From NCBI GenBank assembly GCA_000442125.1, contig KE546965.1:1488001-1552000 (forward strand): DNA of 64,000 nucleotides, read 5' to 3'. A model generated the notes under the pieces. That model ran no database searches and was not told the DNA's origin. It saw nothing but the letters and a program-made list of their open reading frames with translations. This stretch comes from Opeltia flavorubescens. Taxonomy: Eukaryota; Ascomycota; Lecanoromycetes; Teloschistales; Teloschistaceae. The position numbers and the translations under genes are program-made. Positions 23,854-37,868 of the stretch are shown here, piece after piece (positions within the stretch are counted from its first letter, which is position 1; the number at the start of each line of letters is the position of its first letter).

Positions 23854-26800
23854 TATTATTTCTTTTAAATTTCTAATATATTATAATATATAGCTAAATA
23901 AAACGTTTAATTATATAAATTAAATTTATTATATTTAATTTCTAATAAAGGAAAAGAATTAATATAAATATTCGTTGAATATAGTAACTATAAGATTATA
24001 AATAGGATATAATAATAAAAAATATTTTATTATATAAATTAAGCTATTTTTAGTTTATTAATATTTAAGTTTTTAATTTATTATTTTTTATCTATATATA
24101 TTTTTATATTTCTACCCCTTTTTTATAATATAATTTCGAGTAAAAAAAAATTATTCGATTTTATTTTATTTTATATTCTATTTAAAAATTTATTAGCGGA
24201 TTAAATAGATTAAATATAAGAATAACTAAAAAATAAAGTATAATTCGAAATTTATATATTTTAAATATTATAATTAATTATAAAAGGTTTTTAGTAATAG
24301 GAAAATTTATAATATACAACTAAATAAGCTATTTTAAAGATATAATTTACTATTTTTAGACTAGAATAGCTTTAATTCTTTATTATAATATTACTACTAG
24401 TTTATTAATATTATCTATATATTATATAAAATATTAAAGGCTATAAATAATAATAAAATTAATAATTTTCTTTTAATATAAAAGGTTTATATTAATTAAA
24501 AGGCGAGAATTAGTATTTAATAATAGAGCTTTCTAAATATTAAAAATAAAGCTAGTATTTAATTATATTATTTAAACTATAGCGTACTTATTTAAAGAAT
24601 TTAATTTAATATTTAATCCTATTATTTTTATATAATATAAATAGAAATATAAAAATAATAATATTATTATTTTTTTTTAAATAGCTAGTAAGCCTTTAAA
24701 TAAGTTTATTATTTATTTTAGTTAGATATAATTTATTATCCGATTTAAAATAAAATAGAAATTTCGGCTAAAATTAATTTATATTAGATTAGATTTTATA
24801 TTTTAATTATTTATATAATAGTTTATTTAATTTTTTTTATAATAATAAGGATAAGCTAGCTTTAATATAAAATAGATTCGATATTATTAAAGATTGAAAA
24901 TTTGATATAATTTTTATATTTTTTTATCTTTAGTTTTTTATATAATAAATCCTACTTTAAAAGTAACTTTTAATCTAAATATTCCTTTATTTTTCTAAAA
25001 TTAATAGAGAATTAGAGAATTTAAATAAAAACTCGGTTATAAAAAAGATAATAAATATTTATTATTTTATAATAAGGTTAAAGAAGCTATATAAAAAGTT
25101 AATTTATTAATAATATAGTTTTTAGCTAGTTATAAGAGTAAAATTAAATTATATACTATTTATAATAAAATCTACGCGGGCGCCGATTAATTTATAATAG
25201 TAGATATTTTAAATTATAAAATTTTTTATTAGTTAATATATAGAATTAATATTAATATTAAGTATTAATTAAAAAAATAAAAGATTTATATAAAGTTATT
25301 TATTATAGTAATAGCGGCTAATTTAAGTTTATAAATTTATATAGATAATTTAAAGGTAATAAAATATATTAAATATATATTATTTAATATAATAATATTA
25401 GATTTTTAATTTAATAATAAATTAAAAGTTTTTTTTATTTATATAATAATTAAAATAAAGTTTATTTAAAATAATAAATTTATTAAATTAAGCGATTTAA
25501 GTTTTATTATTTTATAATTTTAATTTAAGGAATTTATATAAAATTTTATTAATAATAAGATTTAATAGGAAAATTTATTAATTAAAAATAAAAATAACTT
25601 TTATACTATAATTTATTAAATATTAAAAAATAAACGATTAAAATTTAAATTTTAAATTAAGCCTACTAATTTATATATATTTTATTTAATATTTAAATTT
25701 TTAATAATTAACTATAGAAGTAGATATATTTATTAGACCTATATAATATAAGAAGAGGAAGGTATAGTAATTATATAACTAGGTTATATAGTTGTAATTA
25801 TAGAAGAAAAAAGGAAAAATAATATAGAAGTAATATTTCTAATAATAAATCTACCGTCAGTTTTATATTCGATTTTATTATTATAAAATATTATTTAATT
25901 ATCATTAATCGCGACTTTTATATAGGCGTTATTATTCTAGCTTTTATTTATTAATTATACACTTTTTTTTACTTTTTATTTATAGCTTTATCCTTATTTT
26001 TATCCATATTTACGACTTTAAATATTTTTTTCTAATTTTCTCTTTAATTTTATAGCACTACTAGCTATTAATATATATTTAATAGGGTTAGGTAATTTAA
26101 TTAAAATAAAAATTTTAAAAAAGTAGTACGGACTTTATAATAGGTTATATTTTATTAGAATAGGGGTAAATATAAAATTAAAGGAGTTAGATTAAAAAAA
26201 AATAGAGTTAAAATATTTATATTAACTTTTATATACTAGTATTAAAATAGATATTATAGGAAGCGGTTATAATTTTTATTTAGAAAATAGTAAATTTATA
26301 TTAAATATATTTACTAGATTATTTTTATTATATTAAATATTCCTTTTAAAGATTTTTAAAAACTTATAATATTTTTTAAAATAGTTTTTTCGCTATATTT
26401 TTTTTTTTATAATTTAGTTCTACTAAATATTTAAATTAATTATAGCTAGCTACTTTTATATAAGAATTATTAAATTAATAAAGTAATTAGATAAAATATA
26501 CTAAATCGGCTTTAATAGAATTATATCTTCTGTTTAATTATTACCAGCTTTTTTTTATTAAAAAATTAGAGACGTTAAATAATAGAATTATAGTTTTAGG
26601 TTAAGTTTAGTAGTCGAAGCTATAATTATATTAGAAAAACTATTTTTAAGCTGTATTAAACGACTTTTAGTCTTAATAAATAGATTTTTAACCTAGGAGA
26701 TAAATAGTTCTACATCTAAAAATTAATATTTTTTATATATTTTAAATTTATTAAGATTATAGCCTTTTATTAAAATTAGGTTAAATTTAAATATAACTTT

Positions 26801-27289
26801 TTTTATATTAAACTTTAATAGTAATTACTCGGTTTTATAACCGGTTATTTTATAATATCTAGTTATATTATTTCGACTAGCGGAAAGATAATTACTAATA
26901 TTATCCGTAAATACTAGTAGGAGTATTAATAATACTAAATTTTATAAACGGGAAAAAAAAAATTTACTAAATTTTATATTAATATATAGATCTATAAAAG
27001 TAAGTAGGAAAATAAATAAAATATCTTTAATAAACTTTTTTAAAATAGTAAGTTTATCTATATTATAAATAGTATATACTAAAATAATTAATTAAGTATA
27101 GATAATAGGGCGGTTATATTTTATAATTAGATTTAAAATTAAAAGGGTTTTTTAATAAATATAAATAAATTTAAATAAAATAGGAAACGAATATTTATAT
27201 ATTAAAGTTATTTATAGCTATAATTTTAGTTTCTATTATAGTGGTTTGGACTTATTAATATTATAGTTTAAATATTATACTTTTATAAA

Positions 27290-27577
27290 AGATAGCCTTT
27301 AAATTTTCGATTTATATATTAAATTTTAATAAACGATCTATAGTATCGTTTAAATTATATATATTTCTTTTTATAATACCTAATACTAGCCCGGTACTAA
27401 TTGTTTTTTAGTGAAAATTAAATTTCTATAAGAAATAGCGCTTATATTATTTTACTTATACGTCGTTTTTTAATAAGCGATTTATAGCATCGCTTAAATC
27501 ATATATTTTTTTTCTTTTTATAATATCTAATACTAGCTTAATAGTTATTAGTTTTAAGTGAAATATAATTTTTTATT
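27290..27577. repeat. 144-bp tandem duplication
   Basis: Two adjacent units, offset by 144 bp, share the block cgat-ctatagt-atcg, then an A/T arm with ataatacctaatactagc and a closing agtgaaa. They differ mainly by transitions. Each unit carries a small perfect dyad (aaacgat/atcgttt at 27331; aagcgat/atcgctt at 27475). A third, much weaker unit may begin near 27610. The period is 48 codons. Confidence 0.75.
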
Positions 27578-30500
27578 TTTACTCCTAATAAAATCTTTTT
27601 TTTTAAGCGAGAGCTTTTAAATTATAGTCTTTATTTTTATATTTAAAAGGATATTATAAAATATAAAACTCGATTTAATATTATTATATTTAAAAAACTT
27701 TATTTATATTTTAATAGTAATTATAGTACTTTTTTTTATTAATTATATTTAGATTTTCCGGTATTCGACTTTATAAACGTAAATTACCTCCGATTTTAAA
27801 ATCTATATTATAAAGATTATAGAAGAAGGTAAGTATATTATTTTTAGTTATATATTATTAATATCTAGTAGTTAAAACTCGTATTAAAAAGTTTATAAAA
27901 TCTGGCCGTTATTAATACTATAATTTATTAGGGCTTTATAACTAATAAATATTAATATTTAACTAAAATATTAACTTTTAGCTTTAGGATAATATTAGAG
28001 AATTCGAGTTGAATAATAGTAATATATTTAATAATAAAATATTTACTAGTAAATTAGATATTAATAAGCTTTAAGTTATTATTAAAATTATTAAATTAAT
28101 ATTTAATATATTCTATAAATAATAGAGCTAATATATATTATAAAAAAATTATAAAATATTTTTTAAGTTAAAGTTAGTTATATAAATATAATATAGGTTA
28201 TACCTTTTATATAGTATATAGGATAGTAATTTAGCCGGATTAAATTAATTTAAATTAGAATAAAGCGATTTAGATAGTTTAAATAGCGAGTTTATATAAT
28301 AATTATTATAGGACGGTATTAAACGGTACTAGCTTTTTTAATTAATAAAAATATATATACCTATTTTTAAATTTATAAAAACTATAATTATAGTTTATAT
28401 CTTTTTAAATATTAAATATAAAGGAATCTGGTTAAAAGGTAATCTAATTAAATTAAATACGTTAATACGGAATAAATAGAATAAAATAGCTTAATAATTT
28501 AGTTAAAAATTTAAGAAGTCGGATTTAAATATCGGATTAGAACTAATAAAAAAGGAAATATATAAGGTTTATTTAAGCTATCCGGATTATAAACGATACC
28601 GAGCTAATAGCTAGTAATAGATTTATAATTTAATAGGCGAGTACCGGGTTTATATAATAAAGCGTATTTAAAATATAGACCGCGATTATTATAGTTTTAT
28701 TAATAAAGAATCTATTTATATTATTTAGATAATTAAACTATTAGATAAAAATATTTTTATTTATTATATTCTAGATAGTAAATTATTTAAAAATATATAG
28801 TATTTTATTATTATATGCGGATTTAGATTTATTATTTATAGAATAAATTATATTTTTTTATAGATATAATTATAAAAGTATTAATTATTATTTATTTTTA
28901 AAATATAAAGTATAGTTTAAATTAATATTTAAAAACTATTTATATTTTTAAAATTATTAAATTTAAGTTTTTAATTATAGTTATTATTAGTATTCGCTAT
29001 ACTTTTATTAAATATTTTTATAGTAGTAAAAGGTAAATATTAAAGTTTAAAGGTAAATAAATAAAAGATATATTATTATAATATTTAACCGCGATACTAA
29101 TTAAATTATTAATTAATATTATAATAGATATTTATATATAAATATTAAATATTTAGGAAAATTAAATAGATATTTATAAAGATAGGATTTTTAAAATATT
29201 TACTAGAAAAGTAAAAAAATAGAAGGGTTTTAAAAATAAAGATGTTTCGTTTATTATATACCTATTATTAAATTATTTTAAAGATTATATTATAGATTTA
29301 AATAAATTAATAAAATTAAAACTATTTAATACTAGGATATTATTAATACTTTTTTTTTAAATTTAAAATAGAATTTATAGTTAAGTATTTATTTTAAAAA
29401 CAGGCCGTTAATTATATTTATTTCGCTAGCCGTAAATCGAAACTTATAGCTAAATTTTTATTATAGTAATAAAGCGGGATTAGAAATATAAATAAATACC
29501 TATTTATATTTTTATATTATTAAAAGTTTTTTCTTATTTTTAATATAATAGATTTAAACGGATAAATTAGAATTTACGGCTATAATAATCGATAATTAAT
29601 AGAATAATTTAAAGCGGGATTTATTATTATAAAAGCGTATATATATATTATTATATCTTTTAATAGTATTAAAAACTATTAATAAAAATATAGAAGTAGA
29701 ATATTTATATACGAGTTTCTTTAGATTTAAAGCTTTTATAGGGATAGTAAATATATAATATTTTAAAATTTAGTATTAAAAAAATTATTATAGTATAAAT
29801 AACCTTATAAATAATAATAATAGTTATTTAAAATTTATTAAATATATAAAAAAATAAATAAAAGTTAAAATCGAGTTTAATATAGCGAATAATTTTAAAG
29901 ATTCTAATATATAGTTTATATAAATATTTTATTAAATTCGCGTATTAAACTATTTATTTAGTTTATTAAATAAATTATTTTAGTAAATTTTAAATAATAT
30001 ATATACGCTTCTTTTATAAAATCTATTATAGTTTAGTAAATATTTTATTGTATAATTTAATTTTATATTTAATTTAACTCGAAATTTTATTAATATATAA
30101 ACTTTATTAATTTTAGTTTAGCGGTTATTATTAACCCGATAATCTAGATTTTTTTTTTAAATATATTTTAATAACGAATATATATTTTATAGACCTAACT
30201 TTATTTTATTTATATTATATCTCGTTTATTATTTTCGCGTTTAAGGTTTAAGCCCGGTAATAGTAGTTATTAATTATTAGAGATAGTATTTTTATTAAAT
30301 ATTAGGTAAAGGATAGTATAAAAATAATAATTTTTTTTTAAAGCTTACTAGTTTATTAATAAAATACTACTTTTTAATTCTTTATTATTATATATATAAT
30401 TAATATATTTAGTTTATTTTATTTTTATTAGAATTATTATTTATTTTTTATTTAATTTAATATTTTAATTAACTAATTTTTTTTTTATTATTAAACTGCC

Positions 30501-31604
30501 TGTTTATAAATTATTTTATATAGCGAGTTCGACCCTATTAAATTTTAGCTTATCTTTTTATTTTCCCGTCTGTTACTAGTCTAGAAAATTAGGTTTTTTA
30601 TTACGATTTTTATTATTTTATATTTATATCGAAGGCTTTATTAAAAATATATTATAATTTTTCTATTATAAAGATAAATCCTTAAATTACTAGAATTTAT
30701 TCCTATTAGACTTTCTATATAAATAATAATATTATAGACTTTAGCTAGCTTTTTTTTAATATACTAGCTATATTATTATTATATTATAATTTAATTTCTA
30801 CTATTTTAATAAGTATTTATTATAATTTAAAATTGTAAATTAAATTTTATAAATATTACTAATATAGTTAAAAAGATATTAAACTATATAATAATAGATA
30901 AATCGATTATAAATTCTAATTTAATTATATTATTAGTTTATTTACCTTTAAGTATATTTTAATAGGATATAATATAGTAGGTTATAACGGTTTTTTCCTA
31001 TTAAATTAAGTATTATTAAAAATTTAAAAAATTCTTTTTCTTTAACCTTTAAATTAACGAAACCTAATATCTTATATAAATTATAACTTATCTTTAGTTC
31101 GTTATATAAAAAGCTAAATAGCGAGTAGATATACGAACTAGGCGAGAGATTATAGAGTAAATATAATAGTTTTTTTATTCTTATAAAATATTTATAGTAG
31201 TATATATTTTAATTTAAATTTTAGTATTTTTAATAGTTTAATTTATCGCGGAATATAAAGAATTTTATAACTAAAAAAAGAAGTAAAATTATTTAGGAGT
31301 TTTTTTACTAATTATATTATTTAAATATTTTCTTTTAAAATTAAATAAGTATATTATAAAATATAAAATATTATTAGTTAAAATTAATTTTTTTAAGAAC
31401 TTTTAAGGAAATTATATATATTATAAAGGCTTCGACGCTTATTTTAAGTTTATAAATATATTTTTATTAATTATTTATATTAATCCGATTTATTATTAAT
31501 TATATCTAGAATAAAAAAATTTTATAAGAAGTAAATTATTTATAAATTTAAATATCTAGAATATATTATTTTAATTAAATAATATCGGATATTAATTAAA
31601 AATA

Positions 31605-31667
31605 ACCGATATTAAAAGAGTATTAAATAGAATAATTATATAATAAGTATTTAATACTAATATCGGT
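31605..31667. repeat. Imperfect palindrome around ccgatatta
   Basis: The left arm, ccgatatta then gtattaaat after a 5-base gap, pairs with the right arm atttaatac-taatatcgg across an A/T loop of about 20 bases. A further inverted copy of ccgatatt lies just upstream at 31582-31589. It could be the joined ends of an old inverted-repeat element or a chance hairpin in very AT-rich DNA. Confidence 0.5.
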
Positions 31668-34600
31668 ATTAAAAAAAAGATCCGCTTTTAGTATATTTAG
31701 TTATTATTATTTTTTATTTATTAAAAAAGGAAGCGCTATACTATAAATCTTTAGATTAATAAAAGCGCTTTTTTTTAGTTTTTATTTTTTATTATCGATT
31801 AATTACTTATTATATAATATTTTTATTTATATATTTTTAATAATTTAGTTTATATATATTTTTAATAAAAATCTTTTAACCCGCCTTTAATACGATATTT
31901 TTATACTAAATTCTATATTTTATTATAAATAGCTATATTATAATATTTATAATACCGCTATTTAATTATACTATTTTTACTTTTTTAAACCCTTATAAAG
32001 ATACACGTATATATTATTATCCTTTTTTTTTATTTTATTTAGTATTTATTCTCTTTTTTTTTATTTAAAGGATAATTTAAAGTATATAATAGTTATAAAT
32101 TAGAATTCCTATATTAATAGCTATTATAGTCTATTATATTTAATTTTATTTATTAAATAAACGATTCCCTAATCGGTTTATAAAATTAATAGAAGTTTAA
32201 GAATAAGGTAAATAGTTTAATAAACTAGTAAACCTTAATATTAAAGCGATATATAAAAGTAGAATAAAATTATAATAGATTAGAGTTTTATAGCCCCCGG
32301 TATTTTATAAAGCTAGTTTAGTTTAGAATCTAATTATTATATAGAAAGTAGTTATTAATTTATTCGGGAGTATTTAAAATTAATAATAGTTTTATTAATT
32401 TATTATATATTTTATTTTAAGGTGGCCCTTTATATTAAATAAATAGTAGGTAACTAGGCGAACTAGTAGAGCCTTATTCTAATATAGTATAGTAAAAGTT
32501 TAGCTAAAAGAAATAAATATTATTTAAAAGTTATAAAATTTAAAGGTTCTAATTATTTTATTATTATAGTAATATTACTATAATATAATTAAATATTTAT
32601 TAAAAGTTTAATTATAATTATTTTTAGTATTCCAATAATATAATAAAGAATCGGCGTTATAAAAAAATTATATATAAAAAAAGGTAGTATTTAATATTAT
32701 TATTATTATATTTTTATTTTTATTTTTAAATATAAATTTTTTTTTATTTATTTTTTTATATTAATTTTCTAGAATTACAGTACTCGATTTTATTATACTA
32801 GACGTTTTTATTTTAGATATATATTTTATTTTTTAATTTTTTCGCTATATTATATTATATTTATATTTTTAACCCGGTTCTTTTATTTTTATTTATTTAT
32901 ATTTTTATAAGTTTATTAAAGAATATTTTCCTTTAATATAACTAGCTATAAGGATAGTAAATTAATAGTTTTTTTTAAATTTAAAACCGTATCTTTATAT
33001 TAATATAATTTAAAAAATATTATAATAAATCTTTTAAATAAAACGGGTCTTTTATCTTTTTAATTTTAATATAGTCTATTTTAGTAAAAATAAAATAATT
33101 AGATTTTATTTAAAAGGTTTTTTTATAAATAATAAACTCTATTTTTTATTTATTAAATATAGACTAGTTTTCTGGTTTAAAAATAAGGTAATTATAAAAT
33201 AATATATAAATTATAAAAAAGTTACGCTTTTAAATAATTACTCGGAGTATTTAATAGTCGAGAGTTTAATAATATTAATAAAAAAGGAAAATTATTAATA
33301 ATATTACACGTATTAAATAATTAAGATTTTAAATTATAAAAAGAGTTAAATAATTTTTATAATTTAGTAAAATCTTTAATTCTTATTTTATATAGTAAAA
33401 TAATATAATATAATATTTTTCTATTATTAGACCTATTGTTTAATTTAATATTAGATTTTTATTATATAAGAACTAGATCGCTAGTTAATTTATTATCGCG
33501 ATATTTAATTAAAACTATAATATTTATTAAGTAAATCGGAATATTTTCGCTAATTATTTCTATAATAGCGATCCTACTATTATATAAAATTAAAGTAGGC
33601 GGCGGTTTTTTTTTTAAATTTAAAAACTGTTATTTAAATATAAAACCTTTTTATATAAAGAATAATATTATATAAAAATATACTTTTTTAATAATAAAAC
33701 GATTATTTAGTTATTTTATACTATTTTTTTAAAAACTAAGGAAAATAGAGTAAAATTTCTTTTTATAATTTTAGAGATAGAGTTAAAACTTATATATATC
33801 TGATTAAAGTTAAGGGCTAATATTAAAATTAGTAAATTTTATTTCGAGTTATTAATAGCTATAAGTTAGTAATATTAATTAGTACGAATTTTACTTTTAT
33901 TATATAGATAATAATTAGTTTTTTATTTAAAAATTAAACTTTTTAAATTAAATATATATTTAATATCTTTTAAATAATAAATTTTAAATATTAAAAAAGT
34001 TATTAAAAGAATTATATACCTTTAATCTTTAAATATAATTTTTATTTAATAGAATTTTTTTTTTATTAATTATTAAAGGAGTATTTATTTAAATTCCTTT
34101 TAAATTAAAATATAACTTTATTTATATAGACTTTCGCGAGTTTATTTTTATAAAGAATTTCTAAATTAACGGACTATTATAAATACTATTCTATTATTTT
34201 TTTAAAATATTCTAGGTATCGATTTTATTATATATTTTAATAATTCAAATATTAAACTTATACTATTAAAACTATATATATTTTTTAAGATTAGCCTTTT
34301 AAAAATTTTAAAGTTATATAATATTATATAATACTTCCGCGATTTAAATATAAAAGTAATCTTATCTTTTAAAAAAAACCTTACTAATTTTTAAAATTAG
34401 TATTTATATTTATATTATTAGAAAAGCTCGGTCTTTTAACTAGTATAATATTAAATTATTACTTATATTATTTATAAAGTAGAAATCGAAGGGAAAAAAA
34501 ATAATAACTACGCTTATTATTTAATATAAGATTTTAGCTATTAATTTTCCTTTTTAAAATATAAGCGGGAGTATAAGTTTACTAATATTAATAAAATATA

Positions 34601-36414
34601 GACTATTTAATTATTAATAATAAAGTTTCCTATTTAATATATAATTTTAGGACCTGATTTTTAATTAAACATCCTATTTTTATATTAAAAGAAGTTATTA
34701 TAGTAAATTTATAATATAAAGTACTAATATAATATTATATTTTAAAAGAACTTTATATAATTTCAAGGCGGAAATTAAGAAAGGTCGAATAAAGAAGGTA
34801 AAGGAGATTAATTTAATAATAATAAATATATTAATAAAATATAACCTATTTTTAAATAAATATCGTTTTATAATATATAATATTATATATACTAATTTTA
34901 TTTTAAAGCCTATAAAATAAAATTTTAAATAGAAAGATTACTACTTTAAAGGATACTATAATAAAAAAGCGTAAAAAATTAAATATAGGAGCTTTTACGA
35001 CTAGTTTAACGGCTATAGGCTTTAATAAAAATATTAGCGTTTTAACCCGCCCTAAATATAGAATTATAAGAACCTTTATTAGTCTTTATATAAACTATTT
35101 TAACCTCTAGTTTAATTAAAAGAAAAAGATTGTTTAATAAAATATAAAAATATTAAATCTAGAAACTCTAGAGTTTTATAAAAGAAAGCAATTTTTTTTA
35201 ATTATATTTTAAAAAAATTTTAATTATAATATAGTATTTAAAGAATATTATTTAATAATAAATTATATAAAAATTTAAATTATAATTAAAAGATTTAACT
35301 TTAAATTTAATAATATAATAAAGTATTAATTAAAATATTATAAAAAAAATAAATTACTATAATTAAATATAAAGGTTTTATTAGTTTAAATCTTTTTTTT
35401 AAATTTTATATCTATATTTAAAATATTGAAATACTTTTAAACTATATTAAATAACTCTTTAGATTTTTTTAATTATATAAATAGCATTATTTAAGCTATA
35501 AATATCGCCGTAAATATTACGCTAAATAAAAGTTCTATTATATACTAGTTTATTTATAATATTTTTACTAACTATCCTTTTAATAGTAGTATTTATATTA
35601 TAGATATTTATAATAAAAATAATTTCGGCGGCGGTTTTATTAAAGTTTAAAGGAATTATTTAAATATTAAGATATTTATAGTATAGATACTACTTAATAT
35701 ATACGGATAAAGAAGTAATAGCTTTTAATTAAAGAAAAAAAGTTTAATAATAATTAATTTTTTAAATAAACCCTATTTCTTCTTTTTTATTAGGTTAACT
35801 ACGTGTTTTTTTATTTAAAATTAACGGCTTCTATTATAAATATTAAAGCCCGGTAAGAGTATTAATAATTATTAGCGTTTTTATATAATTTTTAATAGTT
35901 ACTAATAATAGAAGATTAAAATAGGTATAATAGGAATATAAATCGCTAGTTTATATATTTAAAGGAGGTTTTATAGATATATTTATAGTAATAGAAATAG
36001 TAGTTATACTATAACTAGTATTACTAATAAGTATTAAAAACTTTTATATATTATAATTCCTATTAAATATATAATAGAAGTTAAATAAAGTATATAAATT
36101 ATTTTATCTACTAATATTAATATAATAAAGTAATAAAATTATACTATTATTTAATAAATATCTATAAAAGTCTATTAAATAAAATATATTATAGTATTAA
36201 AATATATATTAATGTACGATTAAAAGTTTTACAGTATCGTTATTATAGATTAGAATAATATAAATAATATAAATAATATTATAATTTAATAAAACATTAT
36301 TTAAGTTTATTAAATTAAAGATAAATATAAATATATTTATTTATAATATATAAAAGATATTTAAAGAATAATCGTTATTAGTTATCTATTTATTAGTAGA
36401 ATAGCTTAATTTAG

Positions 36415-36525
36415 GGACCGAAAGGGCTAGTTTAACAGCTAAAGGCGCGTCTAGCGGCTGGAGCTAGCTCTACGCCCCCTGAACCGGATAGGGCTCGTTT
36501 TACAATCTTAAGATGGCTTAAATAA
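36415..36525 (+). other. Weakly mutated island in the family 2 Gypsy
   Basis: About 110 bp with ordinary G+C and intact CpA/TpG inside strongly RIP-mutated sequence. One frame reads KARLAAGASSTPPEPDRAR, an Ala/Pro-rich linker-like stretch, in the same direction as the downstream pol. It may be a low-copy or late-acquired segment, or a part that RIP missed. Confidence 0.55.
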
Positions 36526-37427
36526 GTCTATATTCGGAATAATTTACTATTCCCTATTTAATTAACTATAAAAATTTTACTAGGTACTATTTATAAATAC
36601 GAGGCTAATAAATACTATTAAATTAGCTCGAAAAACTATAAACTAGCGATTAAAACGTTAAAATAAAAGCTTGAATAGTTTTTAAAAAACTTTAAACGCT
36701 ATATAATAGCCGTTATAACAGCTATTATAGCCTTAAATACCGCTATTCTACTATTTATAAACTTTAACTATCGGATAAAAGTAGTATATTCTATAAAAAT
36801 AATAATCTTTAGTATATAAACGGAATAAGCTATTTTAGCTACTTTAATTAAACGCTACTCGCGCTTATAATAAAATACCGGTAATATAATTAATATACTA
36901 GAGTTAAAATATATTGATATTATACTAATAAAAAATTAAAAATAGATTTATAAATTTAGATAAGCTTATATATATCCTATTAATATTTATAATAAAAAAG
37001 TTATTAATAAAGCCTTTAATAAGCTTTATAAGTAAAATCGAATAAAATAAATTATTATAACTACTTTATTTTTATTCTTTTATTTTATAATTTAGAAAAA
37101 GACCGATTAAAGTTCTAAAAACTATATTATTATTAATATTCAGGCACTTAATAAGATTATAATACTAGATATCTATCTAGTTTTATTATAAACGGAAATT
37201 CTAGCGTAAATTTATAATACTAAAGTTTTTTTTATAGTTAACCTTATAAACTTCTTCTATTAATAATAGATTAATTAATAGTACCGCTACCGTTTAATAA
37301 TAATTTTATATTAAAAATAAAAAACGTTTAAAATACCGGTAATAGGTTACCGTAATTTATCAACTTATATATAGCGGATAATAAATAGGATTCTATATAT
37401 ATTTTATTTCTTCTATAAAGCCTACGT

Positions 37428-37435
37428 TAATAATA
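37428..37435. repeat. Direct repeat left of the inverted-repeat element
   Basis: TAATAATA, repeated exactly at 37882-37889 on the far side. Because the sequence has an internal period of three, shorter duplications (TA or TAATA) are also formally possible, but 8 bp is the longest and is the reading that keeps normal spacing of the surrounding RT motif. Confidence 0.7.
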
Positions 37436-37448
37436 GGGAAATAATCCT

Positions 37449-37471
37449 CGAATCCCCAATTATCGCTAAAA
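37449..37471 (-). repeat. Subterminal repeat unit, left arm of the MITE-like element
   Basis: On the minus strand it reads ttttagcgataattggggattcg, the partner of the right-arm units at 37824 and 37846. Only one unit is present on this side. Confidence 0.7.
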
Positions 37472-37823
37472 TATATCTATCCCAATATTTACAGAGCTCC
37501 ATATAGCGTAATAATATAGATATTAAAAATTTGAAGAGTACGTTTTAAAGAGCTAAGTAAGCCCGTTCGATGTATCTAGTTTTTACTAGAATCCGAGCTT
37601 TCCTTATAAAGATATTCCACGGTGAAAGTTTACTACCGTAAAGAAGCCTTAGTATTATTTATAGAGTTAAAATCTTATAATTTAGCGCTAAATTAATATA
37701 AATTATTATTAAAAAGTTTATTTATTAAACGGGCTTGCTTAACTCTTTAAAACGTACTCTTTAGATTTTTAATATCTATATTATTACACTTTATAGAGCT
37801 CTGCAAATATTGGAATAGGTATA

Positions 37824-37868
37824 TTTTAGTGAAAACGGGAGTGTGTTTTAGTGATAAATGGGGGTGCG
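37824..37868 (+). repeat. Two tandem subterminal units, right arm of the MITE-like element
   Basis: Unit 1 (37824-37845) and unit 2 (37846-37868) share ttttagtga at their start and a G-rich end (ggg-gtg-g). They are 22 and 23 bp long. Short repeated motifs just inside the ends are the usual binding sites of hAT and some other transposases, which would explain their upkeep; this role is inferred. Confidence 0.75.

Larger units (their letters stand above)
23854..36400. repeat. Unassigned RIP-decayed DNA between the two Gypsy families
   Basis: About 12.5 kb in which I could not recognise an RT, integrase, transposase or host gene. Landmarks are a 144-bp tandem duplication (27290-27577), an imperfect palindrome (31605-31667), and a forward stretch near 28300-28750 in which a long frame is only lightly interrupted (Y-P-D-Y-K-R-Y-R-A-N type reading around 28575-28620). 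The segment 34900-36400 may be the 5' part (gag side) of the Gypsy element whose pol begins further right. Mosaic of old elements is the likeliest content. Confidence 0.45.
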
